From: Janthinobacterium sp. SUN073
GTDB taxonomy: Bacteria; Pseudomonadota; Gammaproteobacteria; Burkholderiales; Burkholderiaceae_D
Direction of reading: 5' to 3'
Assembly: GCF_030397665.1 (NCBI RefSeq)
Contig: NZ_JAPUBT010000001.1
Coordinates: 372,001 to 436,000 of the forward strand
DNA: 64,000 nucleotides
The notes beneath the pieces were generated by a model. It saw nothing but the letters and a program-made list of their open reading frames with translations. It did no database searches and was not told the origin of the DNA. A program made the position numbers and the translations under genes. Numbering within the stretch: the first letter of the stretch is position 1; the number at the start of each line of letters is the position of its first letter. Below, in pieces: positions 27,184 to 34,946 of this stretch.

Positions 27184-29100
27184 CTACGAATCCCTCCAAA
27201 CTGATTCGAACTCTCGATGGGAGATCGCAATGTATCCTGGCTCTGATAAATCGGGTGGAATTTCTGCTATCCCGCCAAATTCGTCACTCTCATGCTCGGC
27301 ACTATAGCAAAGCAGCATGCCAGAAACATACTGCTCAATTTGTCGGGTAACCCATCCGGCGCTATCGACTTCAAAGTACCACCACGATGTTCCCCATGAA
27401 TCGTACTGATCACCCCGATTCTCATTCCAGTGTCTCTTAGCGTACCCGCGCCCTGCGTCACACACATAAGCGATAGCAAACGATTCGTATGGCTGCAGGC
27501 TGAGGTGGTCGGTCCAGCTGTCACGCTGGGCATAGTTGCTGATCAAGCCTTGCCCGGCAATGCCGTGCAGCATTGCCGGCAGATCCAGTTCGACGTGTTC
27601 GCCGGAGAAGTTGTTGACGACAACCAGCTGTTGGCTCCCCAAGCTGCGCCGGTAGACGAATACCTGCGGGTGCTGCTCCAGCAATGGCAGGTATTGCCCG
27701 TAAACCATGACGTCCCAGTGCTTGCGCAGCTCGATCAGCTTCTGGTAGTGGAAGAAGATCGAATCGGGTTGTTCCAGCGCGGCCGCGACGTTGATCTCGG
27801 GGTAGTTCGGATTCAGCTTTAACCATGGCGTGCCACTACTGAAGCCGGCGTTGTATGTGCTGTTCCACTGCATTGGGGTGCGTGCATTGTCCCGCCCGTT
27901 GGCGTGGATGCCGGCCATCATCGTCTCCGGTGACACGCCGGCGGCCGTGCGTTCGTGGTAGAGGTTGAGCGATTCGATGTCGCGATAGTCGTCGATGGAA
28001 TCGAAACGTACATTGGTCATGCCTATTTCCTCGCCTTGATAGACATAAGGGGTACCCTTGAGAAAATGTAGCGTGGTGGCCAGCATCTTGGCCGACTCAA
28101 CCCGGTAACGGCCGGGGTCGCCGTATTTGGATACGGCGCGCGGCAGGTCGTGGTTATTCCAGAACAGCGAGTTCCAGCCGGCATCGGCCAGCTCGGTCTG
28201 CCACTTACTGATGATCTGCTTGAATTGGATCAGATCGAACGGCCGCGGCTTCCATTTCCCCTCCTTGGTATCGTGGGTCATAGTGATGTGCTCAAACTGG
28301 AAGACCATCGACAGCTCCTGACGCGCCGGGTCGGAATACAGCTTGGCGGTCTCCGGGGTGGCGCTCCACGTCTCGCCCACCGTCAATACATCGCGTGCCG
28401 CCAAGGTCGCTTGGTGCATTTGCTGCAGCAGCGGGTGCAATTGTGCGCCGTTGGCGATAACCTGCTGGTCGACCTGTTTGCCGATGAGATCGATCACATC
28501 CATGCGGAAGCCGCCGATGCCCTTGTCCAACCACCAGTTCATCATGCGATGCACCTCTTCCTGCACCTGGGGATTTTCCCAGTTCAGGTCCGGCTGTCGT
28601 TTCGAGAACAGATGGAAGTAATATTCACCGCTGGCGGCATCGTATTCCCATGCACTGCCGCCAAAAAACGAACGTTGCTGGTCGGGCGGGGAGCCATCGG
28701 CGCCTGCATTGCGCCAGATGTAGTAGTCACGGTAGGGGCTATCCTTGGATTTTTTCGCCTCGACGAACCAAGCGTGCTCGTCAGAGGTGTGGTTGACCAC
28801 AAGATCCATCAGGATACGGATGTCGCGCTTGGCCGCCTCTGCGATCAACTGCTCCATCTCGGCCAATGTGCCGAATTCAGCGGCGATATCCTGATAGTCG
28901 GAGATGTCATAGCCGTTATCGTCCATCGGCGACCGGTACACCGGCGACAGCCAGATCAGGTTGATTCCCAGCTGTTGCAGGTAGTCCAGTCTGCCGATGA
29001 TGCCGGCCAGATCACCGATCCCATCATGATTGCTGTCTTGAAAACTACGTGGGTAGATCTGATACACGACGGCGTTATGCCACCATTTCTTATCCAACAT
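27184..29100 (-). CDS. GH13 alpha-glucosidase (oligo-1,6-glucosidase type) fused to an unrelated C-terminal domain
   Basis: A 638-aa protein. Residues 1-545 are a complete GH13 enzyme: WWHNAVVYQIYPRSFQDSNH start, DLVVNHTSDEH (about 99-109), nucleophile Asp201 in GFRMDVID, acid/base Glu243 in VGETWSA, Asp318 in NNHDLPR. Valine right after the nucleophile is the residue known to favour alpha-1,6 over alpha-1,4 bonds. The usual enzyme ends near LQPYESFAIAY, but here the frame runs on for about 93 residues (DSWGTSWWYFEVDSAGWVTR, SHREFESVW) that look like a separate small protein, similar in style to polymorphic-toxin immunity proteins. This suggests a deletion fused two genes at the glucosidase stop. 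No signal peptide, so cytoplasmic. No sugar transporter is nearby. Confidence 0.88.
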   Translation of the reverse strand: MLDKKWWHNAVVYQIYPRSFQDSNHDGIGDLAGIIGRLDYLQQLGINLIWLSPVYRSPMDDNGYDISDYQDIAAEFGTLAEMEQLIAEAAKRDIRILMDLVVNHTSDEHAWFVEAKKSKDSPYRDYYIWRNAGADGSPPDQQRSFFGGSAWEYDAASGEYYFHLFSKRQPDLNWENPQVQEEVHRMMNWWLDKGIGGFRMDVIDLIGKQVDQQVIANGAQLHPLLQQMHQATLAARDVLTVGETWSATPETAKLYSDPARQELSMVFQFEHITMTHDTKEGKWKPRPFDLIQFKQIISKWQTELADAGWNSLFWNNHDLPRAVSKYGDPGRYRVESAKMLATTLHFLKGTPYVYQGEEIGMTNVRFDSIDDYRDIESLNLYHERTAAGVSPETMMAGIHANGRDNARTPMQWNSTYNAGFSSGTPWLKLNPNYPEINVAAALEQPDSIFFHYQKLIELRKHWDVMVYGQYLPLLEQHPQVFVYRRSLGSQQLVVVNNFSGEHVELDLPAMLHGIAGQGLISNYAQRDSWTDHLSLQPYESFAIAYVCDAGRGYAKRHWNENRGDQYDSWGTSWWYFEVDSAGWVTRQIEQYVSGMLLCYSAEHESDEFGGIAEIPPDLSEPGYIAISHREFESVWRDS

Positions 29101-29501
29101 GATTATCTTTCTCGCTTATTGATTGGCGACACTGTCTTGCAACGTGCCTAGGGATCGCCGTCGGGTGCAAATAGGCAGCCAAGTTGGATCGCACTGTCGC
29201 TCCAACACCTGATTGACTGTTCCGCGCTAGCGTGGCGGAGTACCAGGCCCCTTGCATTCACGCTTGCATTTCTTTCGGGTAATGGTAAAAATCATGGTTT
29301 TAGACACGCTGGCTCTCAGGTAAAATTTAGCGCCTAACGGTGACAAGCGCGGACGGATCGAGCAAGCAGATACAATGATTTTGACGGACCGGGTTGAAAG
29401 ATGATAGACGCCACGCAAATCCGACTCAATCCGAATCGCTGCTATAAAACCGTTAAAAATGCTAAAAAACATGGATTTATGGCCGAAAGCCGCCGGCCCC
29501 T
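29101..29501. other. Gene-poor stretch between glucosidase and IS6 remnant
   Basis: No gene I can support. A 92-codon minus-strand frame (29227-29505) has no recognisable family. It overlaps the expected outer end of the IS6 remnant, but I could not see a terminal inverted repeat. Confidence 0.5.
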
Positions 29502-29772
29502 TCATTCAAAACGCCCGAGCCGGATCAAGCGCAGTACATACGCCATCATCTGAAGGAATTTCTGGAACGTATGGTTAGCGGCAGAGTGGAATGATTTGAA
29601 GTTGAGCATCGGCCTGGTCACCCGCTTGATGGCGCGGTGATCCTGTTCGACGATGTTGTTGCGGTATTTGATTTGGCGCACCGGGATCGGCACGTCGCGA
29701 CCGGCATTGACCGCGTCGATGGCCGCCTTGTTCGCACCACTCTTGTCCATCGAGACCTTTAGTCGGCCCCCC
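29502..29772 (-). mobile_element. IS6-family transposase, C-terminal fragment
   Basis: The minus-strand reading LKVSMDKSGANKAAIDAVNA, then NNIVEQDHRAIKRVTRPML and FKSF, is the conserved C-terminal third of IS6/IS26-type DDE transposases, including the catalytic Glu in NNIVEQDHR. The reading breaks at about 29765 in a C8/A8 homopolymer-rich stretch, so the 5' two thirds of the gene are missing. It cannot be active. It marks one edge of the scarred area that also holds the tRNA fragment. Confidence 0.85.
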
Positions 29773-29956
29773 CCAAAAAAAACAGACGCTCGCCCGGGCC
29801 GCTTACTTCAGCGCGCTCTAAAAATGGAAGATTACCATGCCAACGGGGAAGGAATCGTCAGCGGGGATAAGCTGTTTCAAGCAATACCAAATGATTGCAA
29901 ACAAGCCCATATTTTCGTAGGGGAAATGCAGGGGTGAAAACTCGCACCCAAGAAAA

Positions 29957-29978
29957 AGGCCACTCCGAAGAGTGGCCT
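29957..29978 (-). terminator. Rho-independent terminator behind the tRNA-Pro fragment
   Basis: AGGCCACTC and GAGTGGCCT form a perfect 9-bp stem with a 4-base loop; on the minus strand it is followed by TTTTT. It lies 17 bp beyond the tRNA 3' end, as expected for a tRNA gene terminator, so the whole 3' flank was copied or retained with the tRNA fragment. Confidence 0.8.
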
Positions 29979-29994
29979 AAGTCTTTAATTCTAA

Positions 29995-30041
29995 TGGTCG
30001 GGACGGGAAGATTCGAACTTCCGACCCCATGCACCCCATGC
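29995..30041 (-). tRNA. tRNA-Pro(GGG) 3' half, integration-site scar
   Basis: On the minus strand the segment reads from the anticodon region GCATGGGGTGCA through the T-arm GGAAG-TTCGAAT-CTTCC to the acceptor CGTCCCG and ACCA. The 5' half, which should start CGGGACG and contain the D-arm, is absent: upstream bases (30042-30090) do not fold as a tRNA. The anticodon-stem/loop sequence with GGG is that of bacterial tRNA-Pro. Such 3' halves are what tyrosine integrases leave or carry at tRNA attachment sites. Not a functional tRNA. Confidence 0.8.
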
Positions 30042-30423
30042 TCGATGATACTTAGCCGGAACCCGCATGGATGCTACATTTAGGGGGTGAGTCGTATAAT
30101 ATACAGTACTTTTCGATAGGTACTCAAAGCCGCATGTTTCTGCGTTTTTTCTTCGAAAATTATACATTTTCTCGGCCGTTTTTCGCTCCTTCCCACATCA
30201 TCCGCGCCGTACTCACTTCCGGGAAAAAGCCGCTGAAGCGGTGTAATGCAAACATCTAGGTTTTATGCGACTTCCACACACCTTGCAACAACCGTACCTA
30301 CCAAGCTACCTACGCAAAAACGTCAGTACAAAAAAGTCCTAACCTACTCCTCCACAGGGACACCGCTCAACAAAACATCATGTTGCCAGTTGAGCAGGCA
30401 ACTTTTTGATTTAGGTCAAATCA
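30042..30423. other. Gene-poor stretch next to the tRNA scar
   Basis: No coding region I can support; short frames on the plus strand lack family matches and ribosome-binding sites. This side of the scar would be the foreign element or what is left of it. Confidence 0.5.
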
Positions 30424-30774
30424 TTGTCAAGCTTCAACCAAGATCAGCATCTACGTGAGAGACTGAGTTTGAGAACGGGAGTCCATGCCGTGCACGATAA
30501 CAATACGCACCAACTAGACGGTTATACTTTTTCCATTACCACCGTCCGCCTGGTGGATGGGCGCTATCGAGGACAGATTTGGTTTTCGCAGCGAGGTGAC
30601 AACGGAGTTGTCCTTGAACCAGCAGTATTTATCGAAACGCCAGGGGCGCTAAAATCAATCCAAGCAATAAGAGTCGAGGCTTCAGCCTATGCTAAGGAGC
30701 TGATACAGAGCGGCGCACTTGTCAGCATCCTGGGTACACAGATGGAAGACACAGCCAAAAATTATTACTCCTGA
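30424..30774 (+). CDS. Small hypothetical protein
   Basis: A 116-aa frame from a TTG at 30424; the exact start is unsure because no strong ribosome-binding site is seen. The middle (LDGYTFSITTVRLVDGRYRG, then FSQRGDNG) looks like a soluble alpha/beta protein, and the end (ASAYAKELIQSGALVSILGT) is helical. I do not recognise the family. Neighbours are the tRNA-Pro scar on the left and a convergent diguanylate cyclase on the right, so context gives no function. Confidence 0.5.
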   Translation: MSSFNQDQHLRERLSLRTGVHAVHDNNTHQLDGYTFSITTVRLVDGRYRGQIWFSQRGDNGVVLEPAVFIETPGALKSIQAIRVEASAYAKELIQSGALVSILGTQMEDTAKNYYS

Positions 30775-30862
30775 GCAACCTAACCCAAGTGAAAAAATTG
30801 ATGTCGTCCATCATGATCAGTGAGGACTCCCGCACTTCTGTCAAAGTTAAAAAATAAAGCTA

Positions 30863-32464
30863 TCAACTAAAGGCCGAAAGGCTTTCACTTGTCCCGTTCC
30901 CCCGAAAAGAAGACGCATAACAAACCTGATTCCTCCCTGATTCTTTCGCTTTGTACAATGCTTTATCGGCGGCCTCGACCAACTCAATAGGCTGGTTTTC
31001 TAAATGAATCGGAGAAAAAGCCTCCACACCGATACTTACCGTCACAACCCCAAGCGGATTTCCAGTATGTGCGATTTCCATCCCTTGAACAGCGCCACGA
31101 ATGCTCTCGGCTACGGCCAATGTGCCGGCGAGATCAGTTCCTGGCAATAACACAACCATCTCCTCACCGCCATAGCGGGCCGCAAGATCCCCTGGACGGC
31201 GCATACTATAAGCCAGCACCTTGCCAATTTTTCTTAAACACTCATCGCCGGCCACATGACCGTAAATGTCGTTGTACTTTTTAAAGAAATCAACATCGAT
31301 CATAATTAATCCAAGCGAGCTTTCTCCACGCTGCGCACGATTAAACTCCCCCATTAACGACTCGTCAAAATGACGCCGATTTGCCAGTCCCGTCAGACCA
31401 TCCTGATTAGCAAGTCGAGATAAAGTTTCATTAATTAATTCCAACTCGATGCCGGCCAACATTAGCTTTTTCTCAGCTTTCGATCGTAGATTTATTTGCT
31501 TAACCATACGATATCCAAGGGAAGAAATTAGCAAAACCAATATTCCACCAACCATAAACTGTAGGTAAACATCACTGCGCCAATTTCTTAATATTTCATC
31601 TTGAGACAATGCGGCGGAAACGGCTAAAGGATACTCTTCTATCCTTCTATAGCTATTAATACGTGTAACACCGTCCAATCTTGACGTTATGGATGCCGTA
31701 CCTACCGGCCCCTTGGAAAGATAATCCTTAAATAATGGATACTGCGATATATCTCGGCCGAGCATTTTTTCATCAAATGGCCTTCTTAGCAAAAGTATTC
31801 CTTTGCCATTTGCAATAAAAATCGCCCCTCGCTCGCCAATTGAAAACTTATCATAGAATACTCTAAAGTACTTCATGTCAATTGTAGCAAGAGCAACACC
31901 GCCAAAACTTCCATCAGGAAGATTAATGCGCCGCGACACAGTAATAATCCAGTCACCTGTTGACTTGCTGCGTACAGGGGGACCTATGTGAGGGCCACGT
32001 TCGGCATTATTTTTGTGATACTTAAAATATTCTCGATCAGCATTATTCAAACTCTTTAGCAACACTTTCTGAGAATTTACCAGCCAGCTACCATCTTTGG
32101 CATAAACGAACATTCCATGCAACTGGGGTAGCTCCGCCACACGCATAACCAGCAGGTCATGAATACGGGGCAGTTCAAGGTCAGAGGTTCCATCCTTTTC
32201 TATACGCTCTACCAACCCAATCAATGCGGTATCAGTTTCCTTGATCGTATCATAGGCATGCTGGGCTACCGACTGAGCCAGATTAGCACTTTCCCGGGCG
32301 GCCTCGCTTAGCTGCAAGTCTCTTGCACGCCATGCCATCCAGGCCTGAATTGCAAGAAGTGACATACAAACCACGACAACAAATGTGATCGCCAGCGGCA
32401 ACAAGGAAAAGCGCTTGAAGCCCGAGCCCATCATCCGCGCCGGCAAGCTATTTGAATCAGCCAT
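30863..32464 (-). CDS. Membrane diguanylate cyclase with periplasmic dCACHE sensor
   Basis: A 533-aa inner-membrane protein with GGGAGTTG upstream of its ATG. TM1 is at about residues 20-44 (LLPLAITFVVVVCMSLLAIQ). A periplasmic Cache-type sensor spans about 45-295 (FVYAKDGSWLVNSQK, GDWIITVSRRINLPDGSFGG). TM2 lies at about 303-322. The C-terminal GGDEF domain carries the active-site variant GGEEM near residue 433 and a full inhibitory site RPGD five residues before it. It is expected to make c-di-GMP from GTP in response to a small ligand and to be feedback-inhibited. No target gene is adjacent; the locus-wide adhesin and biofilm genes are possible outputs, by inference only. Confidence 0.93.
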   Translation of the reverse strand: MADSNSLPARMMGSGFKRFSLLPLAITFVVVVCMSLLAIQAWMAWRARDLQLSEAARESANLAQSVAQHAYDTIKETDTALIGLVERIEKDGTSDLELPRIHDLLVMRVAELPQLHGMFVYAKDGSWLVNSQKVLLKSLNNADREYFKYHKNNAERGPHIGPPVRSKSTGDWIITVSRRINLPDGSFGGVALATIDMKYFRVFYDKFSIGERGAIFIANGKGILLLRRPFDEKMLGRDISQYPLFKDYLSKGPVGTASITSRLDGVTRINSYRRIEEYPLAVSAALSQDEILRNWRSDVYLQFMVGGILVLLISSLGYRMVKQINLRSKAEKKLMLAGIELELINETLSRLANQDGLTGLANRRHFDESLMGEFNRAQRGESSLGLIMIDVDFFKKYNDIYGHVAGDECLRKIGKVLAYSMRRPGDLAARYGGEEMVVLLPGTDLAGTLAVAESIRGAVQGMEIAHTGNPLGVVTVSIGVEAFSPIHLENQPIELVEAADKALYKAKESGRNQVCYASSFRGNGTSESLSAFS

Positions 32465-32573
32465 GGAACAACTCCCAGTTTTACGTGCATAAGAGTGTGC
32501 GCCGAATAGCGCTCCAAATACTCACGCATCGTAACAAATAAGATGTATAAAAGTTAAAAACAACACTACCACG

Positions 32574-32930
32574 TCACAATCTTCTCCATGCGGAGGCTTT
32601 TGTGTTTGATGAGCAAATTTTCGGGCTTGACGATAGATCGTCCATTCTGGTCACCTGCACCTCAAGAGGCAGGAATGGCGCTTGCACGACTTGGACAAAG
32701 GGTAGAGCAGCCCCTCTGGTGCGCAACGCCACAACGATCAGTCTCCGTGGGCGTGAGCCTCGCACGTATGGTGTACGACCGGTTCGAACGGTCCCCGGCG
32801 CGGTTGCGGTTCCGCCATTTCCTGATCGCCAGGCGGCTCACGTCGTAGCGCTCGGCCAATTCCCGCTGCGAGAGCGCCGAGTTGCGGATCTCTTCCCTTA
32901 TCAGGTGTGTGTGGTGCTGGCTTACCTGTG
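32574..32930 (-). pseudogene. Decayed IS481-family transposase N-terminal fragment
   Basis: The minus strand reads EEIRNSALSQRELAERYDVS, then RLAIRKWRNRNRAGDRSNRS and TIRARLTPTE, the N-terminal helix-turn-helix part of a transposase group usually annotated IS481. At about 32745 the frame shifts into LIVVALRTRGAALPFVQVVQAPFLPLE, the expected continuation, and then stops. The integrase-core part is missing. Confidence 0.75.
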
Positions 32931-33463
32931 AAGGGCTTGGATCATGCCGCTAGCGATGGGTGACAGGAATCAACCGTGTACCGTGTACTCAACTGGCGCC
33001 TGACCTTGAAGTAGGGCAAGTTGCGAATCGGAATACGATCACAAATTTCCAAAAAGTTAACATATTCCGCGTCAATGATTTATTTTCAAAAAAAATTATA
33101 AACGCGTGACAAAGTGCGCATTTATACGAAATTTTCAGGAGTATATTTTCCATTCTGAATTCCGATATAAAGTTTCACGAAATTTGTTTTTTCAAAAAAA
33201 TTCTATTGGCAGAGCAGATTAATTATCTGACCTGATTTTTCAATTACGCCCCGGATTATTAAAAATTAATTTTAATTCCGTTTCCGTGAAATTAAATATC
33301 TATACTCAAATATGCAGCTAAGCATTGCCGCCCAATAGGCGGACAAAATGGAGCAATCCATGTATGACGAAGAGAGTACATGACATATTTCACTATCCCA
33401 TAAATGATATTGTTAATATGATATGTATATATTGATTGTTATTTCAACCAAAGGAACATTGAC
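32931..33463. promoter_or_regulatory. AT-rich leader of the 236-aa orphan gene, with a possible 7-codon upstream ORF
   Basis: About 530 bp of strongly AT-rich DNA with many A/T runs, unlike the flanks. TATACT at 33301 is a possible -10. A CCGCC-CAATA-GGCGG hairpin (about 33326-33340) is followed by ATGGAG and a tiny frame ATG-TAT-GAC-GAA-GAG-AGT-ACA-TGA at 33360-33383. The main gene has its own strong AAAGGA site at 33452. Such AT-rich leaders are often silenced by H-NS-type proteins in acquired DNA. Promoter and upstream frame are unproven. Confidence 0.4.
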
Positions 33464-34174
33464 ATGGCTTCGACTAATTGGAATGATGGACGATTAATCA
33501 CCCTCACCCCAGGTGATACCGCAACTTGCACAAATTTGAACAGTGGCCAGTTGTATGGCCTGATATTTTATAACTCGGCCTCTGCGGATACCGGCACTAC
33601 TGTTTCTGTTGTCTGGAGTAACTCGCAACCGCCGGCTATCGTTCAGATTCCGGGCACTACCGGAAATCAGGGCTTGGCTTCGGTGTTATTCGTCAACGGC
33701 TCCGACACCACCACGATTTCGGCGGCCGTGCTGCAAAACAATCCCGGCGCGCAAGTACAATGCTATATCGCCAGCGTCAAAATGCCGACCAACACCGCCG
33801 GCATCAACAATCAGCAGCTGCCATCCGACGGTCAGGCGCACTCGTTCAATAAATTTACGCGCTACTACAATGTGATTGCTTCGCACTGGTATCAGGCCCA
33901 ATTGCAAAGCAATATCAACCAATTTACTGTCATTCAATTCTCGGAACAATCCGCGAAGGTAACCGTGGTCAACAAGGTCGTCGACCCAACCATCTTGATA
34001 CAAGCTGTCGGCATGGCCGTGAATCAATACAAGGTCACGCAGTCGGACTATCAAACCGTTGCGTGGTCACTGCAAGGTAACGGACAGCAAATGGTGTTCG
34101 TCAATACCAGTAGTGTCCAGGACGCTGCAAGCGCAACGATTTCACTGCAGTCGCTGAGCAGTATGTATCAGTAA
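33464..34174 (+). CDS. 236-aa orphan protein, beta-rich, Asn/Gln/Thr-rich
   Basis: Starts at ATG 33464 behind AAAGGAACATTGAC. No signal peptide and no membrane segment. The composition (Asn, Gln, Thr, Ser, Val) and alternating hydrophobic pattern (QLYGLIFYNSASADTGTTVS, AKVTVVNKVVDP) suggest a beta-sandwich or a surface/coat-like protein. Only two cysteines are present. I do not recognise the family. It sits alone between an IS481 remnant and the prophage boundary, behind an AT-rich leader, which suggests acquired DNA. Possibilities include a secreted cargo or self-assembling protein, but nothing in the sequence decides this. Confidence 0.7.
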   Translation: MASTNWNDGRLITLTPGDTATCTNLNSGQLYGLIFYNSASADTGTTVSVVWSNSQPPAIVQIPGTTGNQGLASVLFVNGSDTTTISAAVLQNNPGAQVQCYIASVKMPTNTAGINNQQLPSDGQAHSFNKFTRYYNVIASHWYQAQLQSNINQFTVIQFSEQSAKVTVVNKVVDPTILIQAVGMAVNQYKVTQSDYQTVAWSLQGNGQQMVFVNTSSVQDAASATISLQSLSSMYQ

Positions 34175-34193
34175 TCAGTAAGCTACTTTGACC

Positions 34194-34305
34194 ACCTCGA
34201 AAAACCTGCTGCGCGTTGGGCCTTAGTCCTGCAGTGCTCGCCGTACAACAGTACGGCGGCACTTCTTGACCGTATCTGCCGCCGCTCGCTACGGTTATTC
34301 GAGGT
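34194..34305. repeat. 112-bp imperfect inverted-repeat element (MITE- or terminator-like)
   Basis: ACCTCGAAAAACC at 34194-34206 faces GGTTATTCGAGGT at 34293-34305, matching at 12 of 13 positions. A second inner hairpin, GTAC-rich CCGTACAACAGTACGG, lies at about 34239-34254. It follows the orphan gene by 20 bp. It may be a dispersed intergenic element of this genus that also ends transcription. Copy number elsewhere cannot be seen here. Confidence 0.55.
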
Positions 34306-34630
34306 TCCCATAGGCGGCCGCGCCGCTGGATAGCATCAGTTAATATATGCGCCATGCGGCTGCGTTACAGCCCCGCCAGGAAACAAAAAATACACTTCCC
34401 ACGCCCATCACACCACCCGTACGAAAAACCGCTCAAAGTGCGTCAAAATGCGTCAAATCGCATGCCCCCTCTTCGCCCCGCCGCGCCAGTCCTCATGCGC
34501 CTTTGGCCATGGCGCAAATTTGAGTCAAAAGAGCCCTATATAGCGGGCAGGTGTGGAGGGGGGACAACTGCGCGCGCCGGGCCGAAATAGGCTTTTTTCT
34601 TGCTTTTGTAGCAATATCATTCGTCTGGAC
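34306..34630. other. Candidate attL/cos region of the prophage
   Basis: No gene is supported here. The bases 34435-34465 hold TGCGTCAAAA and TGCGTCAAAT side by side, with related GCTCAAAG and GAGTCAAAAG nearby (34431, 34521), like integrase arm sites or terminase-binding sites. A G-rich tract GGTGTGGAGGGGGGACAAC at 34549-34567 is the only cos-like segment beyond the Q end, where P2-like phages have cos. Neither assignment is proven. Confidence 0.35.
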
Positions 34631-34636
34631 GTGAAA

Positions 34637-34657
34637 AAGCCGCCTCGTGGGCGGCTT
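34637..34657 (-). terminator. Terminator of the leftward Q-operon
   Basis: On the minus strand AAGCCGCC and GGCGGCTTTTT flank a short loop, a GC-rich stem with U-tract, 74 bp past the stop of the small zinc-finger gene. It would end the leftward late transcript P-Q-zinc finger. Confidence 0.75.
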
Positions 34658-34730
34658 GTGCGGTGGCTGGGGTGCTCTGGCGCGGCTAGGCTATCGCGTC
34701 CCCGCCCTGCCGGCTATCGCGGCGTGGTGC

Positions 34731-34946
34731 TCATCCTGGGCGGCCGGCTCGCGCCTTGGCCGCCTGCTCCTTGTCGTAGTCATCGCGGCAATCCACATCG
34801 CAGAACAGTAGCGCGGGCGCCAGCGCCTCGTCGCAGTAGTGGCAGCAGCCATGCGCCACCAGGGCGGGCCGGCCGCGCACGGCGGCCAGGCCGCGCGCCA
34901 CTTCGGCAAAGATGATCTTGTCGGTGTTGTCGATGTGGTCGCTCAT
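34731..34946 (-). CDS. Small phage zinc-finger protein (TraR/DksA-like)
   Basis: A 71-aa protein whose start overlaps the Q stop (ATGA), so it is translated with Q. The cysteine pattern GCCHYCDEALAPALLFCDVD with a following C-x3 spacing (CDVDCRDDYD) is a four-Cys zinc-binding motif like those in phage TraR/DksA-type or Com-like small proteins. The function in this position is not established. It is the last gene of the leftward operon before the terminator. Confidence 0.7.
   Translation of the reverse strand: MSDHIDNTDKIIFAEVARGLAAVRGRPALVAHGCCHYCDEALAPALLFCDVDCRDDYDKEQAAKARAGRPG

Noticed and set aside
34101-34355. 84-codon minus-strand frame after the orphan gene
   Set aside because: It overlaps the end of the 236-aa gene and the inverted-repeat element and has no family match.
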